Assembly (NCBI GenBank): GCA_964057225.1
Contig: OZ059898.1
Coordinates: forward strand, 9,734,001 to 9,798,000
DNA from: Auanema rhodensis
Lineage: Eukaryota; Nematoda; Chromadorea; Rhabditida; Rhabditidae
Direction of reading: 5' to 3'
DNA length: 64,000 nucleotides
Part shown: in pieces, positions 11,967-24,862 of the stretch
Numbering within the stretch: position 1 is the first letter of the stretch
Layout: each line of letters starts with the position of its first letter
Notes under the pieces: generated by a model
Databases searched by the model: none
What the model saw: the letters and a program-made list of their open reading frames with translations, nothing else
What the model was told of the DNA's origin: nothing
Made by a program: the position numbers and the translations under genes

Positions 11967-12994
11967 TTCGAAAATGTTAGATTGTTTCCGAAAAATTATG
12001 AAAAGTCAAGTTCTACTGATTTGAAGAGAATTGTAAGTTTTAGAAAATAATTAAAAATTAGTTCTCTCTACTATTAACTGATTAACGGCTAAAATAAGGT
12101 AACAGTTTTTATTGAAAGTTTCCGTGATTGAGATAACACAAAGAAAAAAAAATCAAAGAGAAACACTTCCTTCTTGTTTACTTATTTGATTATAACACTT
12201 GAAATTCCAACAAAAGTAAAGTAAAACTGTTAAAGCGAGTAAAACTGTTGAACGATTTGAAGAGAATTGTAAGTTTTAGAAAAGAATTAAAGTTTAGCTT
12301 TGTCTACTATTAACTGATTATCGGCTGAAATATGGTGACAGTTTTTTTTTAAAAGTTTTCATGATTAGGATTAAACAAAAAAAAGAATCAAAAAGAAACA
12401 CTTCTTGTTTACTTATTTGATTATAATACTTGAAATTCCAAAAACAGTAGAATAAAATTGAGAAAGCGACAAAAACAGTTGAACGATTTGAAGAGAATTG
12501 TAAGTTTTAGAAAATAATTAAAAATTAGTTCTCTCTACTACTAACTGATTGTCGGCTAAAATATGGTAACAGTTTTTATAAAAAGTTTCCATGATTAGGA
12601 TTAAACAAAAAAAGAATTAAAGAGAAACACTTTTTGTTTACTTATTTGATTATAATACTTGAAATTCCAAAAACAGTAGAATAAAATTGAGAAAGCGACA
12701 AAAACAGTTGAACGATTTGAAGAGAATTGTAAGTTTTAGAAAAGAATTAAAGTTCAGCTTTCTCTACTATTAACTGATTATCGGCTAAAATAAGGTAACA
12801 GTTTTTATTGAAAGTTTCCATGATTAAGATTAAACAAAGAAAAAAATCAAAGAGAAACACTTCTTGTTTACTAATTTGATTATAACACTTGAAAATCCAA
12901 CAAAAGTAAAAAAAAAACTGTGAAAGCGGGTAAAACTGTTGAACTATAACAGTCTTTATAAAATATAAATGATATTTTTTTATAAAAGTGAAGT

Positions 12995-13065
12995 TGCATC
13001 GGCCGGGAATCGAACCCGGGTCGCCCGCGTGGCAGGCGAGCATTCTACCACTGAACCACCGATGC
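12995..13065 (-). tRNA. tRNA-Gly-GCC: tRNA-Gly (anticodon GCC)
   Basis: Full-length consensus copy in a type A cassette. It is the 1733-bp duplicate of 11262 and stands at the junction with the 1964-bp repeat series. Confidence 0.97.
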
Positions 13066-13629
13066 TTCGAAAATGTTAGATTGTTTCCGAAAAATTATGA
13101 AAAGTCAAGTTCTACTGATTTGAAGAGAATTGTAAGTTTTAGAAAATAATTAAAAATTAGTTCTCTCTACTATTAACTGATTGTCGGCTAAAATATGGTA
13201 ACAGTTTTAATAAAAAGTTTCCATGATTAGGATTAAACAAAAAAAAAGAATTAAAGAGAAACACTTTTTGTTTACTTACTTGATTATAATACTTGAAATT
13301 CAAAAAAAAGTAAAAAACAATTGAGAAAGCGACATAAACAGTTGAACGATTTGAAGAGAATTGTAAGTTTCAGAAAAGAATTAAAGTTCAGCTATCTCTA
13401 CTTTTAACTGATTAACGGCTAAAATAAGGTAACAGTTTTTATTGAAAGTTTCCGTGATTGAGATTAAACAAAGAAAAAAAAATCAAAGAGAAACACTTCT
13501 TGTTTACTTATTTGATTATAACACTTGAAAATCCAACAAAAGTAAAATAAAACTGTGAAAGCGGGTAAAACTGTTGAACTAAAACAGTCTTTATAAAATA
13601 TAAATGATATATTTTTATAAAAGTGAAGT

Positions 13630-13700
13630 TGCATCGGCCGGGAATCGAACCCGGGTCGCCCGCGTGGCAGGCGAGCATTCTACCACTGAACCACCGATGC
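13630..13700 (-). tRNA. tRNA-Gly-GCC: tRNA-Gly (anticodon GCC)
   Basis: Full-length consensus copy in a type B cassette. The monomer just right of the cassette reads TATTTACTGATTGTCAGCTATAA near 13805, a marker shared with the units at 15594 and 20904. Confidence 0.97.
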
Positions 13701-14958
13701 TTCGAAAATGTTAGATTGTTTCCGAAAAATTATGAAAAGTCAAGTTCTACTGATTTGAAGAGAATTGTAAGTTTTAGAAAATAATTAAAAATTAGTTCTC
13801 TCTACTATTTACTGATTGTCAGCTATAATATGGTAACAGTTTTTATAAAAAGTTTCCATGATTAGGATTAAACAAAAAAAAGAATTAAAGAGAAACACTT
13901 TTTGTTTACTTATTTGATTATAATACTTGAATTTCCAAAAACAGTAGAATAAAATTGAGAAAGCGACAAAAACAGTTGAACGATTTGAAGAGAATTGTAA
14001 GTTTTAGAAAAGAATTAAAGTTCAGCTATCTCTACTATTAACTGATTAACGGCTAAAATAAGGTAACAGTTTTTATTGAAAGTTTCCGTGATTGAGATAA
14101 CACAAAGAAAAAAAAATCAAAGAGAAACACTTCCTTCTTGTTTACTTATTTGATTATAACACTTGAAATTCCAACAAAAGTAAAGTAAAACTGTTAAAGC
14201 GAGTAAAACTGTTGAACGATTTGAAGAGAATTGTAAGTTTTAGAAAAGAATTAAAGTTTAGCTTTGTCTACTATTAACTGATTATCGGCTGAAATATGGT
14301 GACAGTTTTTTTTTAAAAGTTTTCATGATTAGGATTAAACAAAAAAAAGAATCAAAAAGAAACACTTCTTGTTTACTTATTTGATTATAATACTTGAAAT
14401 TCCAAAAACAGTAGAATAAAATTGAGAAAGCGACAAAAACAGTTGAACGATTTGAAGAGAATTGTAAGTTTTAGAAAATAATTAAAAATTAGTTCTCTCT
14501 ACTATTAACTGATTGTCGGCTAAAATATGGTAACAGTTTTTATAAAAAGTTTCCATGATTAGGATTAAACAAAAAAAGAATTAAAGAGAAACACTTTTTG
14601 TTTACTTATTTGATTATAATACTTGAAATTCCAAAAACAGTAGAATAAAATTGAGAAAGCGACAAAAACAGTTGAACGATTTGAAGAGAATTGTAAGTTT
14701 TAGAAAAGAATTAAAGTTCAGCTTTCTCTACTATTAACTGATTATCGGCTAAAATAAGGTAACAGTTTTTATTGAAAGTTTCCATGATTAAGATTAAACA
14801 AAGAAAAAAATCAAAGAGAAACACTTCTTGTTTACTAATTTGATTATAACACTTGAAAATCCAACAAAAGTAAAAAAAAAACTGTGAAAGCGGGTAAAAC
14901 TGTTGAACTATAACAGTCTTTATAAAATATAAATGATATTTTTTTATAAAAGTGAAGT

Positions 14959-15029
14959 TGCATCGGCCGGGAATCGAACCCGGGTCGCCCGCGTGGCAGG
15001 CGAGCATTCTACCACTGAACCACCGATGC
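14959..15029 (-). tRNA. tRNA-Gly-GCC: tRNA-Gly (anticodon GCC)
   Basis: Full-length consensus copy in a type A cassette. It is 1964 bp from 12995 on one side and 1964 bp from 16923 on the other. Confidence 0.97.
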
Positions 15030-15593
15030 TTCGAAAATGTTAGATTGTTTCCGAAAAATTATGAAAAGTCAAGTTCTACTGATTTGAAGAGAATTGTAAG
15101 TTTTAGAAAATAATTAAAAATTAGTTCTCTCTACTATTAACTGATTGTCGGCTAAAATATGGTAACAGTTTTAATAAAAAGTTTCCATGATTAGGATTAA
15201 ACAAAAAAAAAGAATTAAAGAGAAACACTTTTTGTTTACTTACTTGATTATAATACTTGAAATTCAAAAAAAAGTAAAAAACAATTGAGAAAGCGACATA
15301 AACAGTTGAACGATTTGAAGAGAATTGTAAGTTTCAGAAAAGAATTAAAGTTCAGCTATCTCTACTTTTAACTGATTAACGGCTAAAATAAGGTAACAGT
15401 TTTTATTGAAAGTTTCCGTGATTGAGATTAAACAAAGAAAAAAAAATCAAAGAGAAACACTTCTTGTTTACTTATTTGATTATAACACTTGAAAATCCAA
15501 CAAAAGTAAAATAAAACTGTGAAAGCGGGTAAAACTGTTGAACTAAAACAGTCTTTATAAAATATAAATGATATATTTTTATAAAAGTGAAGT

Positions 15594-15664
15594 TGCATCG
15601 GCCGGGAATCGAACCCGGGTCGCCCGCGTGGCAGGCGAGCATTCTACCACTGAACCACCGATGC
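15594..15664 (-). tRNA. tRNA-Gly-GCC: tRNA-Gly (anticodon GCC)
   Basis: Full-length consensus copy in a type B cassette, 635 bp from the type A copy at 14959 (one plain monomer between the two cassette units). Confidence 0.97.
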
Positions 15665-16922
15665 TTCGAAAATGTTAGATTGTTTCCGAAAAATTATGAA
15701 AAGTCAAGTTCTACTGATTTGAAGAGAATTGTAAGTTTTAGAAAATAATTAAAAATTAGTTCTCTCTACTATTTACTGATTGTCAGCTATAATATGGTAA
15801 CAGTTTTTATAAAAAGTTTCCATGATTAGGATTAAACAAAAAAAAGAATTAAAGAGAAACACTTTTTGTTTACTTATTTGATTATAATACTTGAATTTCC
15901 AAAAACAGTAGAATAAAATTGAGAAAGCGACAAAAACAGTTGAACGATTTGAAGAGAATTGTAAGTTTTAGAAAAGAATTAAAGTTCAGCTATCTCTACT
16001 ATTAACTGATTAACGGCTAAAATAAGGTAACAGTTTTTATTGAAAGTTTCCGTGATTGAGATAACACAAAGAAAAAAAAATCAAAGAGAAACACTTCCTT
16101 CTTGTTTACTTATTTGATTATAACACTTGAAATTCCAACAAAAGTAAAGTAAAACTGTTAAAGCGAGTAAAACTGTTGAACGATTTGAAGACAATTGTAA
16201 GTTTAAGAAAAGAATTAAAGTTTAGCTTTGTCTACTATTAACTGATTATCGGCTGAAATATGGTGACAGTTTTTTTTTAAAAGTTTTCATGATTAGGATT
16301 AAACAAAAAAAAGAATCAAAAAGAAACACTTCTTGTTTACTTATTTGATTATAATACTTGAAATTCCAAAAACAGTAGAATAAAATTGAGAAAGCGACAA
16401 AAACAGTTGAACGATTTGAAGAGAATTGTAAGTTTTAGAAAATAATTAAAAATTAGTTCTCTCTACTATTAACTGATTGTCGGCTAAAATATGGTAACAG
16501 TTTTTATAAAAAGTTTCCATGATTAGGATTAAACAAAAAAAGAATTAAAGAGAAACACTTTTTGTTTACTTATTTGATTATAATACTTGAAATTCCAAAA
16601 ACAGTAGAATAAAATTGAGAAAGCGACAAAAACAGTTGAACGATTTGAAGAGAATTGTAAGTTTTAGAAAAGAATTAAAGTTCAGCTTTCTCTACTATTA
16701 ACTGATTATCGGCTAAAATAAGGTAACAGTTTTTATTGAAAGTTTCCATGATTAAGATTAAACAAAGAAAAAAATCAAAGAGAAACACTTCTTGTTTACT
16801 AATTTGATTATAACACTTGAAAATCCAACAAAAGTAAAAAAAAAACTGTGAAAGCGGGTAAAACTGTTGAACTATAACAGTCTTTATAAAATATAAATGA
16901 TATTTTTTTATAAAAGTGAAGT

Positions 16923-16993
16923 TGCATCGGCCGGGAATCGAACCCGGGTCGCCCGCGTGGCAGGCGAGCATTCTACCACTGAACCACCGATGC
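16923..16993 (-). tRNA. tRNA-Gly-GCC: tRNA-Gly (anticodon GCC)
   Basis: Full-length consensus copy in a type A cassette. It is the last tRNA before a nine-monomer tRNA-free block. Sequence from here into the block recurs 5310 bp to the right at 22233. Confidence 0.97.
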
Positions 16994-17044
16994 TTCGAAA
17001 ATGTTAGATTGTTTCCGAAAAATTATGAAAAGTCAAGTTCTACT

Positions 17045-19120
17045 GATTTGAAGAGAATTGTAAGTTTTAGAAAATAATTAAAAATTAGTTCTCTCTACTA
17101 TTAACTGATTGTCGGCTAAAATATGGTAACAGTTTTAATAAAAAGTTTCCATGATTAGGATTAAACAAAAAAAAAGAATTAAAGAGAAACACTTTTTGTT
17201 TACTTACTTGATTATAATACTTGAAATTCAAAAAAAAGTAAAAAACAATTGAGAAAGCGACATAAACAGTTGAACGATTTGAAGAGAATTGTAAGTTTCA
17301 GAAAAGAATTAAAGTTCAGCTATCTCTACTATTAACTGATTATCGGCTAAAATAAGGTAACAGTTTTTATTGAAAGTTTCCATGATTGAGATTAAACAAA
17401 GAAAAAAATCAAAGAGAAACACTTCTTGTTTACTAATTTGATCATAACACTTGAAATGCCAACAAAAGTAAAGTAAAACTGTTAAAGCGAGTAAAACTGT
17501 TGAACGATTTGAAGACAATTGTAAGTTGAAGAAAAAAATTAAAGTTTAGCTCTCTCTACTATTAACTGATTATCGGCTAAAATATAGTAACAGTTTTTAT
17601 TAAAAGTTTCCATGATTAAGATTAAACAAAGAAAAAAAATCAAAGAAAAACACTTCTTGTTTACTAATTTGATCATAACACTTGAAATGCCAACAAAAGT
17701 AAAGTAAAACTGTTAAAGCGAGTAAAACTGTTGAACAATTTGAAGACAATTGTAAGTTGAAGAAAAAAATTAAAGTTTAGCTCTCTCTACTATTAACTGA
17801 ATGTCGGCTAAAATATGGTAACAGTTTTAATAAAAAGTTTCCATGATTAGGATTAAACAAAAAAAAGAATTAAAGAGAAACACTTTTTGTTTACTTATTT
17901 GATTATAATACTTGAAATTCCAAAAACAGTAAAATAAAATTGAGAAAGCGACAAAAACAGTTGAACGATTTGAAGACAATTGTAAGTTTAAGAAAAGAAT
18001 TAAAGTTTAGCTTTGTCTACTATTAACTGATTATCGGCTGAAATATGGTGACAGTTTTTTTTTAAAAGTTTTCATGATTAGGATTAAACAAAAAAAAGAA
18101 TCAAAAAGAAACACTTCTTGTTTACTTATTTGATTATAATACTTGAAATTTCAAAAACAGTAGAATAAAATTGAGAAAGCGACAAAAACAGTTGAACGAT
18201 TTGAAGAGAATTGTAAGTTTTAGAAAAGAATTAAAGTTTAGCTCTCTCTACTATTAACTGATTATCGGCTAAAATATAGTAACAGTTTTTATTAAAAGTT
18301 TCCATGATTAAGATTAAACAAAGAAAAAAAATCAAAGAAAAACACTTCTTGTTTACTAATTTGATCATAACACTTGAAATGCCAACAAAAGTAAAGTAAA
18401 ACTGTTAAAGCGAGTAAAACTGTTGAACAATTTGAAGACAATTGTAAGTTGAAGAAAAAAATTAAAGTTTAGCTCTCTCTACTATTAACTGAATGTCGGC
18501 TAAAATATGGTAACAGTTTTTATCAAAAGTTTCCATGATTAAGATTAAACAAAGAAAAAAAATCAAAAAGAAACACTTCTTGTTTACTTACTTGATTATA
18601 ATACTTGAAATTCCAAAAACAGTAGAATAAAATAGAGAAAACGACAAAAACAGTTGAACGATTTGAAGACAATTGTAAGTTTTAGAAAATAATTAAAAAT
18701 TAGTTCTCTCTACTATTAACTGATTGTCGGCTAAAATATGGTAACAGTTTTTATAAAAAGGTTCCATGATTAGGACTAAACAAAAAAAAAATCAAAAAGA
18801 AACACTTCTTGTTTACTTACTTGATTATAATACTTGAAATTCAAAAAAAAGTAAAAAACAATTGAGAAAGCGACATAAACAGTTGAACGATTTGAAGAGA
18901 ATTGTAAGTTTCAGAAAAGAATTAAAGTTCAGCTATCTCTACTTTTAACTGATTAACGGCTAAAATAAGGTAACAGTTTTTATTGAAAGTTTCCGTGATT
19001 GAGATTAAACAAAGAAAAAATAATCAAAGAGAAACACTTCTTGTTTACTTATTTGATTATAACACTTGAAAATCCAACAAAAGTAAAATAAAACTGTGAA
19101 AGCGGGTAAAACTGTTGAAC
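17045..19120. repeat. tRNA-free satellite block, about 9 monomers
   Basis: Plain monomers. Most of the block matches 22355-24430 at a shift of 5310 bp. Around 18121-18200 the monomer type differs between the two copies, which looks like conversion or replacement of a single unit. Confidence 0.85.
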
Positions 19121-19170
19121 TAAAACAGTCTTTATAAAATATAAATGATATATTTTTATAAAAGTGAAGT

Positions 19171-19241
19171 TGCATCGGCCGGGAATCGAACCCGGGTCAC
19201 CCGCGTGGCAGGCGAGCATTCTACCACTGAACCACCGATGC
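19171..19241 (-). tRNA. tRNA-Gly-GCC: tRNA-Gly (anticodon GCC), T44 variant
   Basis: Full length, type B cassette, with the TGAC variable region seen otherwise only at 10163 and 11896. It is followed at 1098 bp by a type A copy, as in those two cases, so this segment is probably a third member of that lineage. Confidence 0.95.
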
Positions 19242-20268
19242 TTCGAAAATGTTAGATTGTTTCCGAAAAATTATGAAAAGTCAAGTTCTACTGATTTGAA
19301 GAGAATTGTAAGTTTTAGAAAATAATTAAAAATTAGTTCTCTCTACTATTAACTGATTAACGGCTAAAATAAGGTAACAGTTTTTATTGAAAGTTTCCGT
19401 GATTGAGATAACACAAAGAAAAAAAAATCAAAGAGAAACACTTCCTTCTTGTTTACTTATTTGATTATAACACTTGAAATTCCAACAAAAGTAAAGTAAA
19501 ACTGTTAAAGCGAGTAAAACTGTTGAACGATTTGAAGAGAATTGTAAGTTTTAGAAAAGAATTAAAGTTTAGCTTTGTCTACTATTAACTGATTATCGGC
19601 TGAAATATGGTGACAGTTTTTTTTTAAAAGTTTTCATGATTAGGATTAAACAAAAAAAAGAATCAAAAAGAAACACTTCTTGTTTACTTATTTGATTATA
19701 ATACTTGAAATTCCAAAAACAGTAGAATAAAATTGAGAAAGCGACAAAAACAGTTGAACGATTTGAAGAGAATTGTAAGTTTTAGAAAATAATTAAAAAT
19801 TAGTTCTCTCTACTATTAACTGATTGTCGGCTAAAATATGGTAACAGTTTTTATAAAAAGTTTCCATGATTAGGATTAAACAAAAAAAGAATTAAAGAGA
19901 AACACTTTTTGTTTACTTATTTGATTATAATACTTGAAATTCCAAAAACAGTAGAATAAAATTGAGAAAGCGACAAAAACAGTTGAACGATTTGAAGAGA
20001 ATTGTAAGTTTTAGAAAAGAATTAAAGTTCAGCTTTCTCTACTATTAACTGATTATCGGCTAAAATAAGGTAACAGTTTTTATTGAAAGTTTCCATGATT
20101 AAGATTAAACAAAGAAAAAAATCAAAGAGAAACACTTCTTGTTTACTAATTTGATTATAACACTTGAAAATCCAACAAAAGTAAAAAAAAACTGTGAAAG
20201 CGGGTAAAACTGTTGAACTATAACAGTCTTTATAAAATATAAATGATATTTTTTTATAAAAGTGAAGT

Positions 20269-20339
20269 TGCATCGGCCGGGAATCGAACCCGGGTCGCCC
20301 GCGTGGCAGGCGAGCATTCTACCACTGAACCACCGATGC
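20269..20339 (-). tRNA. tRNA-Gly-GCC: tRNA-Gly (anticodon GCC)
   Basis: Full-length consensus copy in a type A cassette. The A-run left of the cassette (near 20184) is one base shorter than in earlier type A units. That indel only changes the frame of the overlapping spurious open frames. Confidence 0.97.
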
Positions 20340-20903
20340 TTCGAAAATGTTAGATTGTTTCCGAAAAATTATGAAAAGTCAAGTTCTACTGATTTGAAGA
20401 GAATTGTAAGTTTTAGAAAATAATTAAAAATTAGTTCTCTCTACTATTAACTGATTGTCGGCTAAAATATGGTAACAGTTTTAATAAAAAGTTTCCATGA
20501 TTAGGATTAAACAAAAAAAAAGAATTAAAGAGAAACACTTTTTGTTTACTTACTTGATTATAATACTTGAAATTCAAAAAAAAGTAAAAAACAATTGAGA
20601 AAGCGACATAAACAGTTGAACGATTTGAAGAGAATTGTAAGTTTCAGAAAAGAATTAAAGTTCAGCTATCTCTACTTTTAACTGATTAACGGCTAAAATA
20701 AGGTAACAGTTTTTATTGAAAGTTTCCGTGATTGAGATTAAACAAAGAAAAAAAAATCAAAGAGAAACACTTCTTGTTTACTTATTTGATTATAACACTT
20801 GAAAATCCAACAAAAGTAAAATAAAACTGTGAAAGCGGGTAAAACTGTTGAACTAAAACAGTCTTTATAAAATATAAATGATATATTTTTATAAAAGTGA
20901 AGT

Positions 20904-20974
20904 TGCATCGGCCGGGAATCGAACCCGGGTCGCCCGCGTGGCAGGCGAGCATTCTACCACTGAACCACCGATGC
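20904..20974 (-). tRNA. tRNA-Gly-GCC: tRNA-Gly (anticodon GCC)
   Basis: Full-length consensus copy in a type B cassette. Its right-hand monomer carries the GTCAGCTATAA marker shared with 13630 and 15594. Confidence 0.97.
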
Positions 20975-22232
20975 TTCGAAAATGTTAGATTGTTTCCGAA
21001 AAATTATGAAAAGTCAAGTTCTACTGATTTGAAGAGAATTGTAAGTTTTAGAAAATAATTAAAAATTAGTTCTCTCTACTATTTACTGATTGTCAGCTAT
21101 AATATGGTAACAGTTTTTATAAAAAGTTTCCATGATTAGGATTAAACAAAAAAAAGAATTAAAGAGAAACACTTTTTGTTTACTTATTTGATTATAATAC
21201 TTGAATTTCCAAAAACAGTAGAATAAAATTGAGAAAGCGACAAAAACAGTTGAACGATTTGAAGAGAATTGTAAGTTTTAGAAAAGAATTAAAGTTCAGC
21301 TATCTCTACTATTAACTGATTAACGGCTAAAATAAGGTAACAGTTTTTATTGAAAGTTTCCGTGATTGAGATAACACAAAGAAAAAAAAATCAAAGAGAA
21401 ACACTTCCTTCTTGTTTACTTATTTGATTATAACACTTGAAATTCCAACAAAAGTAAAGTAAAACTGTTAAAGCGAGTAAAACTGTTGAACGATTTGAAG
21501 ACAATTGTAAGTTTAAGAAAAGAATTAAAGTTTAGCTTTGTCTACTATTAACTGATTATCGGCTGAAATATGGTGACAGTTTTTTTTTAAAAGTTTTCAT
21601 GATTAGGATTAAACAAAAAAAAGAATCAAAAAGAAACACTTCTTGTTTACTTATTTGATTATAATACTTGAAATTCCAAAAACAGTAGAATAAAATTGAG
21701 AAAGCGACAAAAACAGTTGAACGATTTGAAGAGAATTGTAAGTTTTAGAAAATAATTAAAAATTAGTTCTCTCTACTATTAACTGATTGTCGGCTAAAAT
21801 ATGGTAACAGTTTTTATAAAAAGTTTCCATGATTAGGATTAAACAAAAAAAGAATTAAAGAGAAACACTTTTTGTTTACTTATTTGATTATAATACTTGA
21901 AATTCCAAAAACAGTAGAATAAAATTGAGAAAGCGACAAAAACAGTTGAACGATTTGAAGAGAATTGTAAGTTTTAGAAAAGAATTAAAGTTCAGCTTTC
22001 TCTACTATTAACTGATTATCGGCTAAAATAAGGTAACAGTTTTTATTGAAAGTTTCCATGATTAAGATTAAACAAAGAAAAAAATCAAAGAGAAACACTT
22101 CTTGTTTACTAATTTGATTATAACACTTGAAAATCCAACAAAAGTAAAAAAAAAACTGTGAAAGCGGGTAAAACTGTTGAACTATAACAGTCTTTATAAA
22201 ATATAAATGATATTTATTTATAAAAGTGAAGT

Positions 22233-22303
22233 TGCATCGGCCGGGAATCGAACCCGGGTCGCCCGCGTGGCAGGCGAGCATTCTACCACTGAACCACCGA
22301 TGC
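22233..22303 (-). tRNA. tRNA-Gly-GCC: tRNA-Gly (anticodon GCC)
   Basis: Full-length consensus copy in a type A cassette. The 3' flank has a private change, GATATTTATTTAT, in place of the T-run of other type A units. The T4 stop itself (22222-22225) is unaffected. Confidence 0.97.
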
Positions 22304-22354
22304 TTCGAAAATGTTAGATTGTTTCCGAAAAATTATGAAAAGTCAAGTTCTACT

Positions 22355-24659
22355 GATTTGAAGAGAATTGTAAGTTTTAGAAAATAATTAAAAATTAGTT
22401 CTCTCTACTATTAACTGATTGTCGGCTAAAATATGGTAACAGTTTTAATAAAAAGTTTCCATGATTAGGATTAAACAAAAAAAAAGAATTAAAGAGAAAC
22501 ACTTTTTGTTTACTTACTTGATTATAATACTTGAAATTCAAAAAAAAGTAAAAAACAATTGAGAAAGCGACATAAACAGTTGAACGATTTGAAGAGAATT
22601 GTAAGTTTCAGAAAAGAATTAAAGTTCAGCTATCTCTACTATTAACTGTTTATCGGCTAAAATAAGGTAACAGTTTTCATTGAAAGTTTCCATGATTGAG
22701 ATTAAACAAAGAAAAAAATCAAAGAGAAACACTTCTTGTTTACTAATTTGATCATAACACTTGAAATGCCAACAAAAGTAAAGTAAAACTGTTAAAGCGA
22801 GTAAAACTGTTGAACGATTTGAAGACAATTGTAAGTTGAAGAAAAAAATTAAAGTTTAGCTCTCTCTACTATTAACTGATTATCGGCTAAAATATAGTAA
22901 CAGTTTTTATTAAAAGTTTCCATGATTAAGATTAAACAAAGAAAAAAAATCAAAGAAAAACACTTCTTGTTTACTAATTTGATCATAACACTTGAAATGC
23001 CAACAAAAGTAAAGTAAAACTGTTAAAGCGAGTAAAACTGTTGAACAATTTGAAGACAATTGTAAGTTGAAGAAAAAAATTAAAGTTTAGCTCTCTCTAC
23101 TATTAACTGAATGTCGGCTAAAATATGGTAACAGTTTTAATAAAAAGTTTCCATGATTAGGATTAAACAAAAAAAAGAATTAAAGAGAAACACTTTTTGT
23201 TTACTTATTTGATTATAATACTTGAAATTCCAAAAACAGTAAAATAAAATTGAGAAAGCGACAAAAACAGTTGAACGATTTGAAGACAATTGTAAGTTTA
23301 AGAAAAAAATTAAAGTTTAGCTTTGTCTACTATTAACTGATTATCGGCTGAAATATGGTGACAGTTTTTTTTTAAAAGTTTTCATGATTAGGATTAAACA
23401 AAAAAAAGAATCAAAAAGAAACACTTCTTGTTTACTTATTTGATTATAACACTTGAAGTTCCAACAAAAGTAAAGTAAAACTGTTAAAGCGAGTAAAACT
23501 GTTGAACGATTTGAAGACAATTGTAAGTTGAAGAAAAAAATTAAAGTTTAGCTCTCTCTACTATTAACTGATTATCGGCTAAAATATAGTAACAGTTTTT
23601 ATTAAAAGTTTCCATGATTAAGATTAAACAAAGAAAAAAAATCAAAGAAAAACACTTCTTGTTTACTAATTTGATCATAACACTTGAAATGCCAACAAAA
23701 GTAAAGTAAAACTGTTAAAGCGAGTAAAACTGTTGAACAATTTGAAGACAATTGTAAGTTGAAGAAAAAAATTAAAGTTTAGCTCTCTCTACTATTAACT
23801 GAATGTCGGCTAAAATATGGTAACAGTTTTTATCAAAAGTTTCCATGATTAAGATTAAACAAAGAAAAAAAATCAAAAAGAAACACTTCTTGTTTACTTA
23901 CTTGATTATAATACTTGAAATTCCAAAAACAGTAGAATAAAATAGAGAAAACGACAAAAACAGTTGAACGATTTGAAGACAATTGTAAGTTTTAGAAAAT
24001 AATTAAAAATTAGTTCTCTCTACTATTAACTGATTGTCGGCTAAAATATGGTAACAGTTTTTATAAAAAGGTTCCATGATTAGGACTAAACAAAAAAAAA
24101 TCAAAAAGAAACACTTCTTGTTTACTTACTTGATTATAATACTTGAAATTCAAAAAAAAGTAAAAAACAATTGAGAAAGCGACATAAACAGTTGAACGAT
24201 TTGAAGAGAATTGTAAGTTTCAGAAAAGAATTAAAGTTCAGCTATCTCTACTTTTAACTGATTACCGGCTAAAATAAGGTAACAGTTTTTATTGAAAGTT
24301 TCCGTGATTGAGATTAAACAAAGAAAAAAAAATCAAAGAGAAACACTTCTTGTTTACTTATTTAATTATAACACTTGAAATTCCAACAAAAGTAAAGTAA
24401 AACTGTTAAAGCGAGTAAAACTGTTGAACGATTTGAAGACAATTGTAAGTTGAAGAAAAAAATTAAAGTTCAGCTATCTCTACTTTCAACTGATTAACGG
24501 CTAAAATATAGTAACAGTTTTTATTAAAAGTTTCCATGATTAAGATTAAACAAAGAAAAAAATCAAAGAGAAACACTTCTTGTATACTAATTTGATTATA
24601 ACACTTGAAAATCCAACAAAAGTAAAATAAAACTGTGAAAGCGGGTAAAACTGTTGAAC
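22355..24659. repeat. tRNA-free satellite block, about 10 monomers
   Basis: Plain monomers, largely a 5310-bp-shifted copy of 17045-19120. At its right end the monomer order switches to the type that carries the deleted tRNAs, with AAAGTTCAGCTATCTCTACTTTCAACTG near 24470-24490. Confidence 0.85.
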
Positions 24660-24709
24660 TAAAACAGTCTTTATAAAATATAAATGATATATTTTTATAA
24701 AAGTGAAGT

Positions 24710-24755
24710 TGCATCGGCGTGGCAGGCGAGCATTCTACCACTGAACCACCGATGC
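24710..24755 (-). pseudogene. tRNA-Gly remnant, T arm and B box deleted
   Basis: Only 46 nt remain of the 71-nt gene. The sequence jumps from the acceptor 3' strand directly to the anticodon stem, losing 25 bp that include the variable loop, the whole T arm and the B box. The breakpoints share the dinucleotide GC, so a short-homology deletion is likely. The A box and anticodon survive, but without a B box and T arm it should be neither transcribed normally nor functional. It shares private flank changes with 25777 and 47322: TTGTATAC for TTGTTTAC on the left and ATTAGGAAAAG for ATTATGAAAAG on the right. Confidence 0.93.
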
Positions 24756-24862
24756 TTCGAAAATGTTAGATTGTTTCCGAAAAATTAGGAAAAGTCAAGT
24801 TCTACTGATTTGAAGAGAATTGTAAGTTTTAGAAAATAATTAAAAATTAGTTCTCTCTACTA

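Larger units (their letters stand above)
11393..13125. repeat. 1733-bp higher-order repeat, copy 2
   Basis: Second copy, carrying tRNAs 11896 (type B, T44) and 12995 (type A). Similarity to copy 1 at this shift fades near 13208. Confidence 0.8.
13123..15086. repeat. 1964-bp higher-order repeat, copy 1
   Basis: Contains a type B tRNA (13630) and a type A tRNA (14959), 1329 bp apart. It follows the same plan as the 1733-bp unit with one extra monomer. Edges are approximate. Confidence 0.8.
15087..17050. repeat. 1964-bp higher-order repeat, copy 2
   Basis: Carries tRNAs 15594 and 16923 and is nearly identical to the preceding copy. One monomer near 16190 reads GAAGACAATTGTAAGTTTAAG where copy 1 reads GAAGAGAATTGTAAGTTTTAG, consistent with local gene conversion. 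Confidence 0.8.
20397..22360. repeat. 1964-bp higher-order repeat, copy 3 (dispersed)
   Basis: Matches 15087-17050 at a shift of 5310 bp, with tRNAs 20904 and 22233. The match continues rightward to about 24.3 kb, so a block larger than this unit was duplicated. Confidence 0.78.

Noticed and set aside
24710-24755. Armless functional tRNA
   Set aside because: T-armless tRNAs are known in some animal mitochondria, but this copy sits in a nuclear satellite, has lost the B box as well, and is surrounded by complete copies, so a deletion remnant is far simpler.
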